This document shows, piece by piece, positions 10,443 to 21,018 of a stretch of 64,000 bases of DNA. This DNA is from Dryocosmus kuriphilus. Taxonomy: Eukaryota; Arthropoda; Insecta; Hymenoptera; Cynipidae. Location: positions 107,558,154-107,622,153 of the forward strand of contig CM076189.1 of assembly GCA_038277395.1 (NCBI GenBank). Reading direction: 5' to 3'. Made by a program: the position numbers and the translations under genes. The notes under the pieces are model-generated. The model did no database searches. It was not told the DNA's origin and worked only from the letters and a program-made list of their open reading frames with translations. Position 1 is the first letter of the stretch. Each line of letters begins with the position of its first letter.

Positions 10443-11000
10443 ACGCTCCCCTGTTATTATTTTGTCCCCTGGTAATCTTTCACACTTATGTTCTTTGATC
10501 GAAAATATATTAATCTCATTCTTGCTAGCTTCCCTTGTAACTTCGGCCCGTGCAATAATTTGCGGTTCTTCAATAATGCATCGAGGGATGCAGTGCTCCT
10601 CATTGGGCCCAGAGCGGACACTTAAATCTAAGAATAAGTCGCCTACGTAATTAGCATTGCCAAACTTTACCTATACGTGAGCAGCTTCATTTTGAGGAAT
10701 AAAAGTCGCCTCAGCTGTCCAAAGAGACACTTTCCTAGCTGGTAGGAGATCAACTTCCGGGAGATCAGCACTCGCCTCCTCAAACAGTCGTAGTTGGCCA
10801 TTTTTCTGTATGATGACTACTCCTGGTAAGTCGGTGAATGGTTAACCAACTATCATGGAGACCTGCTGTGCTTCGTCCGGAACGATGCGGGTTTCGACGT
10901 CGGCCTCTGCAAGGTCGACTTTCAGCTTGACGTTGCAGACACCGCACGTAAGTACGGTAACACCGCCGAACCCGCGAAGTACTCCATCTGTCGCACGACA
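10443..11000 (-). pseudogene. Gypsy-A protease-RT linker
   Basis: Read in the correct minus frame, the stretch continues the protease domain (LTCGVCNVKLKVDLAEADVE, then VPDEAQQVSMIVG). It is cut by a TAA near 10842, exactly before PFTDLPGVVI, where Gypsy proteases usually have GQPFT. It then runs on to the RT. Open frames here on other phases are shadows. Confidence 0.6.
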
Positions 11001-11228
11001 TTAGACGCCTGCTTCGACAGCGTCACTCTGGCGTAATTTGACACACTCACTGCCAAGGTCAACATACGCTCGTAAAGGCTTATTATTCACGAGCGCATCG
11101 AAGTAGCGAGCATCGTTGCACTTTCGACCGTTTCCGAAACTTAGAAAGTTTGGCTCCTTTTTCTCTGACGGTGGCGTTGTTTTGCAATTCCTTGCAAAAT
11201 GGCCTGGTTGATGGAATTTATAACACAA
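11001..11228 (-). pseudogene. Gypsy-A gag zinc knuckle and protease start
   Basis: CYKFHQPGHFARNC is a CCHC knuckle with its second Cys replaced by Phe. Forty residues on, AYVDLGSE stands where the protease active site D(S/T)G is expected, with Leu in the middle position. Both changes would impair function. The fragment ends at the next break, where the protease continues in another frame. Confidence 0.7.
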
Positions 11229-11369
11229 TCTTTCCTTGATTGCTTTTCGTTTTTCTTCGCCAGCCTCCTTTCTAATCTCGGGCCTTGACTTATATGAACT
11301 TCCAAAGTTTCCCTGATACTTGAGGTCCTTATCCTTATTTTCTTCGACCTTCGATTTTGTCTGCTCGGC

Positions 11370-11849
11370 CTAACTGGCCAAAAATGTTCGCAAATCTTCT
11401 AAATTATTAATATCAGCTGCTCGAATGCCAGCTTGAATGGAGTTATCCTTGATCCCATAAGTCACGCACTCTACGGTATCGCGGCCTGTAATATTACAAG
11501 CGCTTACCAGGCCGATCTTGTGAAAGGAGTACGTTGCCATATTTTCATCTCGCGTTTTGATCCTTTCGAGCATCCTTGTTAAAGGCACTGGCATTTCAGT
11601 ACGATTCTTAAAAGTGATTAACAATTTTTCTTTCCACTGAGGCCACGTGAGCGCGATCGAGTCAAGTCCTTCATACCACATACGAGCGAGCCCTTTGAAA
11701 CGCTCCGTCACAAAAGTTGCCGTAGTTGCATCGCTCCATTTGTGCAACTCCTTTAGTCCTTCAATCTCCTCTATCCATTTGTCGATAGTTTGATGCGCCT
11801 CACTTGGATCATACGATGGTATGGTATTTTTCGGCTCACTTATATCCAC
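11370..11849 (-). pseudogene. Gypsy-A gag, N-terminal part
   Basis: This is a 159-codon ORF from an ATG at 11849. It has the helical gag/capsid features of arthropod Gypsy elements: WIEEIEGLKELHKW, ERFKGLARMWYEG, WPQWKEKLLITFKNR. It ends at TAG (11370-11372) in LRTFLAS. The same frame then continues to the zinc knuckle, so this is a point stop in a longer gag. The product would package element RNA. Confidence 0.75.
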
Positions 11850-12176
11850 TTCTTTTCTATTGCTGTTTTTAGCTGACTATTGACTTGACCGCGATATTCG
11901 TTCGATAGTTTTACTGAAACTATCAGCTATCTGCCGCACTAAACTGGTGGTACTTGGCGATCGTGCGCGCCTTGTAGAACGCGAACGGTCTCGACGGGAT
12001 TCTCGAGAACATCTGCTGTCTCTTTCATGATCCCGTCGATGACCACTCATTCCTTATAGTACCAGGAACCGTTTACTTTCTTACACAGATAATACGAATT
12101 AATTAACCTAAACACCACACACTATACACAAAACACTATTTATTCTATGAACAACGAGCGCGCGTGATTTGAACAC

Positions 12177-12190
12177 AATCCCACTTCTGA
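12177..12190 (-). other. Gypsy-A primer-binding site, tRNA-Leu type
   Basis: Directly after the 5' LTR the minus strand reads TCAGAAGTGGGATT, the complement of the 3' part of many tRNA-Leu molecules (...AATCCCACTTCTGA...). The CCA complement is not present. The primer identity is inferred from recall of tRNA-Leu sequences. Confidence 0.55.
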
Positions 12191-12437
12191 TGTAGAATAG
12201 GGGAACATTTGAGGGCCCAAGAAATAAAGAGACGACACAGCTCGAGTACATGAGGAACAAAGAAGAATGCATACACATCGATTGACTTAGACACCCACAC
12301 GCTAAACCAATTGTCGCTCGAGAGGTCGGGTTTGAACTACCTGCCTGTGTGCACCTACGTCTACGGTGACGTCGATGACGTCACCATCGCAGTTGCGGCC
12401 CCTCTTTATTGAGAGCCTGCCGATTTCAGATCTTACA
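12191..12437 (-). repeat. Gypsy-A 5' LTR
   Basis: A 247 bp LTR reads TGTAAGATCTG... to ...TATTCTACA on the minus strand and carries an AATAAA. TAAG follows outside at 12438-12441, matching 7205-7208. Confidence 0.8.
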
Positions 12438-12441
12438 TAAG

Positions 12442-14268
12442 AAATAAAATATTTGATTATGGGATCAATAAAAAATGACAAAAAAAGAAAATTGATGAAA
12501 ATAAAAATTGACGAATTATAAAATTTGCAAATTATAATATTAACGAATTATAAGGACTTCAAGGATTTTTAAGGTATTTTAAGTAATTTAAGATATTCAA
12601 AAGAAGTCGAAGAGTTACTAGAATCCTTTGAATTTATTTATTTAGTTTTAGAATTTCACGAATTCCCTGAATCTCTTAAAGACGCTGAAACTGCTGCAAT
12701 TCCTTGAATTCCTTAAAATTCTATGAATTCCCTGAACTACTTGAAATTCCCTGAAGTCACTGGAATTATTTGAAATACCTCAAAAGCATTTAATTCTTCA
12801 GAATTCCTCGAATACACTAAATTCTGCGAAATTCCTCTCATTTCTTTGAATTTCTTGGAGTTCCTGGAGTGCTTTAAATTCCTCGAAATTCAGCTGACTT
12901 CCTTCATGTTCTAGAAAATTTCTGAAATTCTTCAAAATTCTGCAGAATTTTGAGACCGCCTGAAATTTTTGTATTTTCTTAAAATTGATAGAAGTATGAT
13001 TAAATCACTTGAAATTTATTGAAATGATTTATTCTAATCGTAAATCAATAAAATTCTTAAAAGCTTCGAAAATTGCTTGAAATCCATCAAACTACTTGAA
13101 ATATTTCAAAACTACACAAAATATAAAAAAAATTTGAAATCTTTTAAAATTTTAAGAATGCTTTGAAATATGATAAAGTCTTTAAAATCATGTACTCATA
13201 TTCTTCTAATTTTTGTCAATCGTAAAAATCTAATTAAGTTATTAGAAGTATTTGAAATTTCTTTGAATGTTTAAAATCCTTTTAGGTTCAATAAAATCAT
13301 TCGATTCTTGTACAATTCTTTGAAATGCTCTAAAATTCCTTTAAATATTTGAACATACTTAAAGATTCTTTGAAGCCTGTTGAAGTTGTTTAAAGTTCTC
13401 GAAATTCTTTGGAATCTTCTCGTATAACTTAAAATCTTTTTTATATCTTGAAATTCCGTAAAATCTTTAAAAAATCCTTAAGATTCATGCAGTTCCTTAA
13501 AAATCTCTTGGAATTTCTGAAGATTCCCTGAAATGTAAGTCTTTGAAATACTCTGAAACTTACCAAAAACTTTGAAATCTTACGAAATTCCTTGGGATTC
13601 ATAGAAATACTTCTAAGTCTCTTGAAAAGTTTTGAATCCATTAAAATTACTGTAGATGTTTCAAGATCATTTGAAATTTCGTGAGATCTTCATGAAATCT
13701 GACACCGTTCAAAATTCGTGAGAATCCTCTGAAATCCCACAAAATCCTTTGAAATTCTTGGTATTTGAAACGCTCTTTAATTATTTAAAATTATTCAAAA
13801 TCTATATCCAGTGAACTCCTTTGACTTAGGAGATTTAAATAGATTTTAAGTAACTTTAAAGGATTTCAAAAGAGTGTAACAGAATTTCAGAACTTTCAAG
13901 AGATTTCAAATCTATTGAAAGATTCTGAAGGAACTCAAGGCAATTTAAAAAAACACTGAAAAAACTTAAGTGATTTCGAGTGATATTTGGAAATTTTAAA
14001 GAGATTTTACGGTATTAAAAAATATTTTAAAGGAGCTACAGTCATTTAAAATTATTTTGGAGGATTTAGAGTAATTTTAAAAATACATTAAAGTGTGTTA
14101 ATTCACTTAAAATTTTTTTTTAATTTGAAAGGATTCCAAACGATTTTAAACGATTTGAAGGAATTTGGAGATTTGGCAACACTTGAAAATACTTTAATGC
14201 ATCTCATTAAGTTTAAATTGATTTGAAAGAACCTAAAGGAATTTGGAAAAGATTAAAAAATATATTAA
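12442..14268. repeat. AT-rich degenerate repeat R1, left part
   Basis: No gene is present. The stretch is made of degenerate short words (TTGAAAT, CCTTGAAATTC, AAGATTTTAA) and is collinear with 25201-26640 (R2). The same family lies inverted at about 54200-56200 (R3). ORFs inside are low-complexity artefacts. Confidence 0.65.
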
Positions 14269-14270
14269 TA

Positions 14271-15591
14271 CGAGGGCCTACCCAAAAGAAACCGAACTGA
14301 TGTTGTGGGGAGCGGAGTTGTTTTAGTACCGGGTTTTTGCCGGTAGGTGCGTGTAGAGGCACTTTTCACCAGTTAGTATGCCAACTGCTATCACTGTGTA
14401 AGGTTGCATTTGGTGTGTGTAATTTTTTTTGTGACTGTTGCTTTGCGCGCTCGTCGTTTTTTGTGATGGTTGATTTGCGTGATCAGCGTGCCAACGTGAG
14501 GTTTTGCTTCCTGCTCGGGAAAACGGGCACAGAAACTCTTCAAATGTTAAAAACGGCCTACAAGGATAATGCTATGGGAAAAACTCAAGTGTTCGAGTGG
14601 TTTTCTCGTTTTAAAAGTGGGGAAATGTCAATTGACGATCAACCTCGCTCTGGACGTCCTTCGACGGCCCGAACCGACGAAAATGTTGAAAAAATTCGTG
14701 AAATCATCCTGGCAGATCGACGAAAGACCATCGAAGAAGTTGTGGAGAAATCTGGCGTGAGTTGGAGTTCAGTACAGAGAATTCTAAGTGAAGATTTGGG
14801 GATGAGAAGGGTGGCTGCAAAATTTGTTCCTCGACTGCTGACTGCAGAGCAAAAACAAGGCCGCGTGCAAGCATGCTCTGATTTGAAGGAGGAATTCCAA
14901 AATGATCCAAACTTTTTTTCCAAGGTCATAACAGGTGACGAATCGTGGTGTTATGGATACGATCCTGAAACTAAGCAACAGTCAAGTCAATGGAAGACTA
15001 AAAATTCGCCTCGCCCTAAAAAAGCTCGTCAGGTGAGGTCAAACATTAAGACGATGCTCATTTGTTTTTTCGATGTGAGAGGAGTCGTCCATTCAGAATT
15101 TGTTCCACCGGGTCAGACAGTTAATCAGGCATTTTACCTGGAAGTCTTGAAAAGATTGCGCAACAGTTTACGACGGAAAAGGCCTGATTTGTGGCAGTCG
15201 GGGGACTGGTTTTTCCACCACGACAACGCCCCTGCTCACACAGCTCTTTCTGTGCGCCGATTTTTGACCAAAAATAGCATGGCCACTGTTCCTCACCCAC
15301 CCTATTCACCCGATTTAGCCCCCTGTGAATTTTTTTTATTCCCCCGAATGAAAAGGGACATGAAAGGAAAGCGTTTTGCGGACGTAGCTGAAGTGAAGGA
15401 AAAAACGACGGAGGCGCTGTCAAGCATCACAAAAGAGGAATTTAAAAAATGTTTCGAACAATGGAATAAAAGATTAGATAAGTGCATTGTCTCCAATGGA
15501 GAGTACTTTGAAGGAGATTAAATGTTTTTGTAGAAAAATCAAAATAATAACTTTGTACAAAGTAGTTCGGTTTCTTTTGGGAATGCCCTCG
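14271..15591 (+). mobile_element. Mariner element 1, full length
   Basis: A 1321 bp mariner has 28 bp terminal inverted repeats beginning CGAGGGCCTACCC (left) and, inverted, CGAGGGCATTCCC (right), with two mismatches. TA flanks it at 14269-14270 and 15592-15593. The related R3 repeat has a single TA at 55031-55032 between homologous flanks, which is the empty site. It contains one complete transposase ORF. Copies 2 and 3 are at 19277-20218 and 50567-51890. Confidence 0.9.
14466..15521 (+). CDS. Mariner transposase, intact frame, third catalytic Asp changed to Glu
   Basis: The ORF is open from 14337, but the ATG at 14466 (MVDLRDQ...) gives 351 residues, the usual mariner length; the upstream 43 codons look like leader. 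The N-terminal half has the paired helix-turn-helix DNA-binding region (FEWFSRFKSG, DDQPRSGRPST linker, SWSSVQRILSEDLG). The catalytic region has D158 in VITGDESW, D253 in HHDNAPAH and position 288 in SPDLAPCEFF. Spacing from residue 253 is 34, as in DD34D mariners. Here the codon is GAA (Glu), while both other copies have GAC (Asp). The frame is therefore intact but the triad is DD34E, which probably reduces or abolishes activity. The protein would cut at the TIRs and insert at TA. Confidence 0.85.
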   Translation: MVDLRDQRANVRFCFLLGKTGTETLQMLKTAYKDNAMGKTQVFEWFSRFKSGEMSIDDQPRSGRPSTARTDENVEKIREIILADRRKTIEEVVEKSGVSWSSVQRILSEDLGMRRVAAKFVPRLLTAEQKQGRVQACSDLKEEFQNDPNFFSKVITGDESWCYGYDPETKQQSSQWKTKNSPRPKKARQVRSNIKTMLICFFDVRGVVHSEFVPPGQTVNQAFYLEVLKRLRNSLRRKRPDLWQSGDWFFHHDNAPAHTALSVRRFLTKNSMATVPHPPYSPDLAPCEFFLFPRMKRDMKGKRFADVAEVKEKTTEALSSITKEEFKKCFEQWNKRLDKCIVSNGEYFEGD

Positions 15592-15593
15592 TA

Positions 15594-16262
15594 TATTGTA
15601 AATACTACAAAAAACTTCAAAGTATTTCAAGAGATTTTAAGGCATCATAAGGAATCTCAAGAGGACTTAAAATATTTAAAGAGACTTTAAAGAATTTGGA
15701 GCAGCTTCGACAGATATGCATGAAGTTTAAGCGACTTGAAATTATCTTAGATAATTTTATAGGATTTCAAAATAATTTAAAACAGTTTCAGGATTTCGAA
15801 GAGATTTGAAGCCATTTTGAATGAATATGGAGACTTTCAAAGGCTTTCAGGGAAACTTTAAAGATTTTAAGTTATTTTACCATATTCCAAAGAATTTCAA
15901 GAGATTTTAAAGTATTTCCTCAGAATTCAGGTTTTTTAAACGGTTTTTTTTGGATTTTTAAAGGACCTTAAGATATTTTAACCGATTTCCAAGCATTTCA
16001 GCAAAATAAAAAACTGACAAGATTTCAAGGTAACCAGATAAAAAGCTGATGAAATTTTTTAAAAACATTTAAGTTTCTAAATTTCTTATAAAATCGTACG
16101 GCTTTTCCAAACAACTTCAAAAATTAAAAAAGGATTTTGGTTTGTTATACAGATTAAAGTTTCCTTAACATAAAAGAAGAAACTTAGAAAAAATTTTAGA
16201 AAATTTTAGGCTTATAATTTCTAAATAATTTTTTAATTTATCCCAAAAAGCTTCGGCTAGAA
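15594..16262. repeat. AT-rich degenerate repeat R1, right part
   Basis: No gene is present. It continues R1 after the mariner and matches about 26640-27120 (R2), including the GGAGACTTTCAAAGG block and the 'GAAGAAACTTAGAA' block near 16165. Confidence 0.6.
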
Positions 16263-16430
16263 TAAAAAAAATCTGACCGGTTCGCGGGCACATTCCCATC
16301 GCGCTAGCTATGAGTGCACCTAGGGCGCGCGGTATGATTGTCGTCGTGCACCGCGCTCCGATATATATAAGCCTCGCGCTCGAATCTCCTTTAGTCCTTG
16401 TGCATCGTGCTCGATACGCGTTTGTTTTTT
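16263..16430. repeat. GC-rich palindrome island, first copy
   Basis: This GC-rich block (GGGCACATTCCCATCGCGCT, then CTCCGATATATATAAGCCTC) recurs at 17165-17310, and a shortened form at 27140-27300. The two copies in this unit bracket a unique segment, so the island was locally duplicated. The TATATATAAG box is conserved but no transcript is evident. Confidence 0.55.
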
Positions 16431-17037
16431 TCTTGTTTGGCAGAGGAGGATGTGGAAATCCTTTTGACGGACTCAGTGCGGGACTCGGTTTGGCGGACCC
16501 TACCCACTAAAACGACCTCCTCCCTAGGAATTCAGATTATAGCTCCAGTGTGCCTTACCGCATTTCCCGCACTCTCTTGGGGAACCAGGTCCCATCCTGT
16601 GCGTGTATAAAGTCCAGGCCCTGTGGTTTCAGAGCTTTAGAACTTTCTGTCTCCCTATTCAAGGGTGTGCTCTTGGAGCTCCTTTTCCTCTTACCCGCAT
16701 GACGGGCAAGAGAAGTTGCTCCAGATGAAACTCGGTGTTCCAAGGCCTTGTGTGGGGGCCTGGCTGCCCGGTGGTTCTTTCCTTCGCTATTTGGGAGCCG
16801 AGACCTTTGGAGCCGTAGCTTTTGGAGCCGTACCCTTAGGGCCCGTCCCTTTTGGATCCGTCCTCTTTGGAGCCGTCTTCATTGGAGCCATCCCATTTTG
16901 GCGATGAGTTAAAGGATATGGCGTAAGGACACGCGCCATCGATATTCCAGGAGGCTTTGCCATTATTCCCTGGAGGGATTGTTTCTTAGTCAGAGTCCCG
17001 CAGATCAGAGACTCCCAGTTCCCCAGAGTAGCCAAAT
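16431..17037 (-). pseudogene. GC-rich inserted segment with broken open frames, unknown
   Basis: This 600 bp segment is unlike its AT-rich surroundings. On the minus strand an open frame at 17035-16787 encodes a run of (T/K)APK-like repeats (15 bp units, about 16797-16895). A second frame at 16743-16555 encodes a basic, Ser-rich stretch (HAGKRKRSSKSTPLN). The two are out of phase, and no start, intron or known domain is recognised. It could be a decayed retrocopy or a gag-like fragment carried with the duplicated island. Function is unknown. Confidence 0.35.
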
Positions 17038-17164
17038 CTCAAGATACAGTTTCCTTAATATAAAAGAAGAAACTTAGAACAATTTTTAGAACCTTTTAAG
17101 ATTATAATTTCTAAATAATTCTTTAATTTTTCCAAAGAACTTGAAAAGTATAAAAAAAAATCCG

Positions 17165-17310
17165 CCCACTTTGCGGGCACATTCCCATCGCGCTAAGTAT
17201 TAGCGCACAATTTGGTGGTCGTCGCGCTTCGCGCTCCGATATATATAAGCCTCGCGCTTCACGCTCGGATCCTTTTGGTCCTTGCACATTGCGCTCGATA
17301 TGCGTTAATT
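17165..17310. repeat. GC-rich palindrome island, second copy
   Basis: It duplicates 16263-16430, including its upstream AT-rich lead (17040-17160 matches 16145-16262). It contains GCGCTTCGCGCTC palindromes. Confidence 0.55.
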
Positions 17311-17423
17311 GGTCTTAAAGTTTCGAAACACCTACTTTTAATGAGATTATTGAATTTTAATTTTCTATTAAAAATTAGAACTGAAATTACTTTACTTCAG
17401 GCTCTATCCAACTTAAGGAATAG

Positions 17424-18330
17424 ATTCTCATCATGACACTCGCGCTTCGCGATCGACAATTAAATTTTTTTTCAACACATTGTAGATTGGTAAAGTTTCT
17501 TTGTGGCTTTCCAAACTTTCACAATGCAGGATTTCGATTCTCAAAAGTAAAAAATGAGTCTTATAAATAAATTGTGTAACTCCTTCCAAGGTGAACTATT
17601 CCACTTGTTAATATTTCCTCGTATCTCGCATAGTTCTTCTGTAAATTAGATTTGTTTGTATATAATAAGATATTTCGCAAATAACTAAAAAAATGCGTTT
17701 TTGCAAGAAAATGCAACAGAGGAAAAATTTGTAGATCTTTTCGAGGCCAACAACTTTATTTATTACCATTTTGTTCGTATCTTGCACAGTTTGTCGGGAA
17801 AATTGAATTCATGATTTTTAAAAACGTTTTCTCGATTAAAACAGAAACCGTGTATCCTATCAAAAATTGTTTAAAACGAAATTTGTTCATTTTTTGTAGG
17901 TGAACAATTTTACTTTCCACTGTTTTTTTGTATCCTGCATATTATAGCCGGAAAACGGATTTCTCGATTTTGTGAAAATAGTTTTTGATGGACAAAATCA
18001 TAACCGCTGATCAAAAACCGCTGTTTAACGAACTCGTCCTTTCTTTTTGGACCCTGAATAAGCGTGCAAAAGCGCAATTCAATTTGATGATCCTTTCAAA
18101 CCTTATCGCGGTAACAGTCGTCGACGACAACGACAGCGAAACAAGAACGACAACAGATAAACAGACACCGTCGTAAAAACCGTTTTTCCCACTTATAGGG
18201 TCTCAAAACTTGGGGATTTGATGAAAACTGCGAGGGTCAAACTTTCAAGAGACACGTGAAGTCCCCATTGGAGAGCCCGAGAGTAGAGAGAGAGTGAAAA
18301 GAAGGAGCGGGACATATAACAAGTTCCAAC
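17424..18330 (-). repeat. Composite repeat S, copy 2
   Basis: It is in inverted orientation relative to copy 1. It starts at ATTCTCATCATGA, then has diverged 160 bp blocks and a GAC-rich run (about 18118-18160), and ends in ...CCCCATTGGAGAGCCCGAGAGTAG. The same end is seen at 29030-29060. There is no gene. Confidence 0.55.
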
Positions 18331-18422
18331 GGTTGAACAGTCACAAAATACGATTTAAGACCAATAGAAAGAGAAGGAATCTAGAGTAGACTTAAAGTCC
18401 CTTTTCACAGTATAGTTAGACA

Positions 18423-19276
18423 CTAAGAAGTCGAGTTTCTGCGGAGGAAGCAAAAAGAGAAGAAGAAAAAAAAACGCGCATTTAGGGAACAAGCGAATTT
18501 TGGCATATATGTTTCGGGTGGTGGATACACCACCCGAGTGATATTTTCCGGTAGAGGGTAGCCTGCCCTCTCCATAGGCATCTGCCTCTGAAATTCTATC
18601 TCTTTATCCGCTTGAAGATTTCTTTTGAGGGTTTGGAGTGGTTCTATGTAATTCGCCACCCAAATTCAAAAATACAGGTGTGAGTTGTGTCATCGCTTTT
18701 TCGCTTGTATTTTTCCTTAATTTTAGGTCCTCTATTTGTTCGTCCTACGTAGAGTGACCATTATCTATGTAAGCTTCAATTATTTGTTTAATCGTTCTAT
18801 TATACCTTTCGGACGGGTTACCTTGTGGGTAGTATTTCGGCGTTTTTTATTACCAAATTCCAAATTTTTCCATTAATTCGCCTATTTTTTTCATAAATTC
18901 CGCGCCATTATCCTTGTGGAGAGCTCTGGGTGGTACCTAACGGAAAATAACAAGTTTATGAAATTCTGACACTATGCTGTTTATGTTTGCTTTGCTAATA
19001 GTCATAATTTCATTCCATTTTGTGAAAATATACAAGAAAACTAACATGTACTGATTCTTTCCCTTTTTCAATATTGGCAATTGTCCCATAATATCTGCAG
19101 CAATCATGGTCCAAGGTTCCTCTACAATTCTTTTTACCATTAGCCCTATTAGCTAAGCACTCTTTTTCCGACGCCGACTGCCGAGTTTCCGCTTCATTGA
19201 GGGCTTCACTCGCGTATGCTATCACATAATTTTCCCCTTCTACGTTTTGAGCGAGTTCGGTTTCTAATCCCGTATA
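18423..19276 (-). pseudogene. Gypsy-B1 integrase and end of RNase H
   Basis: This is the 3' part of a second Gypsy family, on the minus strand. The fragment at 19010-19276 reads ENYVIAYASEALNEAETRQS (RNase H). The fragment at 18937-19140 reads VEEPWTMIAADIMG and GKNQYMLVFLYIFTKW, the start of the integrase core with its first Asp. A Pro-rich tail (YPLPENITRVVYPPPE) lies at 18423-18659. Part of the zinc-binding region between them is missing compared with Gypsy-B2. Stops and frameshifts abound. Mariner 2 cuts the RNase H part. Confidence 0.65.
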
Positions 19277-20218
19277 CGAGGGCCTACCCAAAAGAAACCG
19301 AACTACTTTTGTACAAAGTTATTATTTTGATTTTTCTACAAAAAACATTTAATCTCCTTCAAAGTACTCTCCATTGGAGACAATACACTTATCTAATCTT
19401 TTATTCCATTGTTCGAAACATTTTTTAAATTCCTCTTTTGTGATGCTTGACAGCGCCTCCGTCGTTTTTTCCTTCACTTCAGCTACGTCCGCAAAACGCT
19501 TTCCTTTCATGTCCCTTTTCATTCGGGGGAATAAAAAAAAGTCACAGGGGGCTAAATCGGGTGAATAGGGTGGGTGAGGAACAGTGGCCATGCTATTTTT
19601 GGTCAAAAATCGGCGTACAGAAAGAGCTGTGTGAGCAGGGGCGTTGTCGTGGTGGAAAAACCAGTCCCCCGACTGCCACAAATCAGGCCTTTTCCGTCGT
19701 AAACTGTTGCGCAATCTTTTCAAGACTTCCAGGTAAAATGCCTGATTAACTTCTTCGATGGTCCTTCGTCGATCTTCCAGGATGATTTCACGAATTTTTT
19801 CAACATTTTCGTCGGTTCGGGCCGTCGAAGGACGTCCAGAGCGAGGTTGGTCGTCAATTGACATTTTCTCACTTTTAAAACGAGAAAACCACTCGAACAC
19901 TTGAGTTTTTCCCATAGCATCATCCTTGTAGGCCGTTTTTAACATTTGAAGAGTTTCTGTGCCCGTTTTCCCGAGCAGGAAGCAAAACCTCACGTTGGCG
20001 CGCTGATCACGAAAATCAACCATCACAAAAAACGACGAGCGCGCAAAGCAATAGTCACAAAAAAAATTACACACACCAAATGCAACCTTACACAGTGATA
20101 GCAGTTGGCATACTAACTGGTGAAAAGTGCCTCTACACGCACCTACCGGCAAAAACCCGGTACTACAACAACTCCGCTCCCCACAACATCAGTTCGGTTT
20201 CTTTTGGGTAGGCCCTCG
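19277..20218 (-). mobile_element. Mariner element 2, internally deleted
   Basis: A 942 bp mariner has perfect 28 bp terminal inverted repeats and flanking TA (19275-19276 and 20219-20220). It sits inside the RNase H coding region of Gypsy-B1. The homologous point in Gypsy-B2 (about 32715-32725, CCCGTATTGCTCGCG) is uninterrupted. Relative to copies 1 and 3, about 380 bp are missing. Confidence 0.9.
19349..20023 (-). pseudogene. Mariner 2 transposase with in-frame internal deletion
   Basis: The frame is open from the leader through the stop, but 127 residues are missing: TIEEV joins directly to NQAFYLEV. Lost are the second helix-turn-helix and the first catalytic Asp, while HHDNAPAH and SPDLAPCDFF are kept. 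GTT stands on both sides of the deletion in the full copy and once at the junction, as expected from microhomology repair. Such a protein cannot catalyse transposition; it might still bind TIRs only weakly, because half of the DNA-binding region is gone. Confidence 0.85.
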
Positions 20219-21018
20219 TAGATCGCGTCTGTTTCGAGCTGAAATGGTTGTTTAAGGTCTGGAGAAGTTATAACTGATGCTAAAGTTAAAAGATCCTTAA
20301 TTTCTTGGAACACTTCATCCTGTTCTAGTCCCAAATCCCTTGCGTTATTCTTCATTGGCAGTCTATTTAAGGGTTCTATTATTTCGGAAGATTGAGGTAT
20401 GAAATTTCAGCACCAGCTGGCCATGCCTATAATACGCTGGATTTGTTTACAATTTTTCGGTTTCGGAAAATTGAAGGTTTGTTGTATTCTATCCTCGTCA
20501 ACATGGATTCCCTTTTCATTGACTTTCAAGCCCAAGTATTTTATTTCCGAATAGCCAGTCTCGCACTTCTCTGGACTGATCGTTAAATTTGCCCTTTTCA
20601 ATTTGTATAAATCCATAGCTAAATATTTTAAATGATCACCAAAATTTTTTTGTAACTATATTTATATCATCTAGATAGCAAAAAACTTTCGGATTTAGGT
20701 CTGGAGTAATAATTTTGTCAATAAGCTTCTGGAAAGTGGCGGGTGCTTTTGGCAATGCGAATGGCACTCTGTGTCTCAAATTTTGGCCATGAGTGGTATT
20801 GGTTGAATACATTTTTTTTACATTATTTATTTAGGGAAATATAGGAAACATCTATATTCTCCGTTTGATTTCTTTATCACGAAGATTGGATTGGAACAAT
20901 CTGAGTGAAAATGTCTTGTTATTCCCTGTTCCAACATTCCGACCACTTCCTTAAATATTTCTTCTGTAATTTTAGGACTTACGTGATAATATTGCTGTTT
21001 TATGGGTTCGCGTACCTG
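20219..21018 (-). pseudogene. Gypsy-B1 reverse transcriptase and RNase H start
   Basis: Minus-strand fragments read LEQDEVFQEIKDLL and QPFQLETDA (RNase H start, 20219-20355), and LTISPEKCETGYSEIKYLGL and FNFPKPKNCKQIQRIIGMASW (RT end, 20407-20616). Upstream RT blocks to 21018 are broken by stops. The first part (20666-21018) is repeated at 23206-23690. The TIR element enters at 21018. Confidence 0.65.

Larger units (their letters stand above)
7209..12437 (-). mobile_element. Gypsy-A LTR retrotransposon, complete outline, dead
   Basis: A 5.2 kb Gypsy-type element on the minus strand has LTRs at 12191-12437 (5') and 7209-7403 (3'). Both have TG...CA ends, and a 4 bp TAAG duplication lies outside (7205-7208 and 12438-12441). 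The order is primer site, gag, protease, reverse transcriptase, RNase H, integrase, which is the Gypsy order. There is no envelope-like ORF. Every domain carries stops or frameshifts, and the 3' LTR has lost about 65 bp relative to the 5' LTR. It sits inside the AT-rich R repeat. Confidence 0.85.

Noticed and set aside
14639..15496. Several minus-strand ORFs over mariner 1
   Set aside because: They are antisense shadows of the transposase; the same shadows appear over copies 2 and 3.
16665..16907. Plus-strand ORF with FGAVPLGPV-like repeats
   Set aside because: It is the reverse of the minus APK repeat frame and has no start context; neither strand is proven coding.
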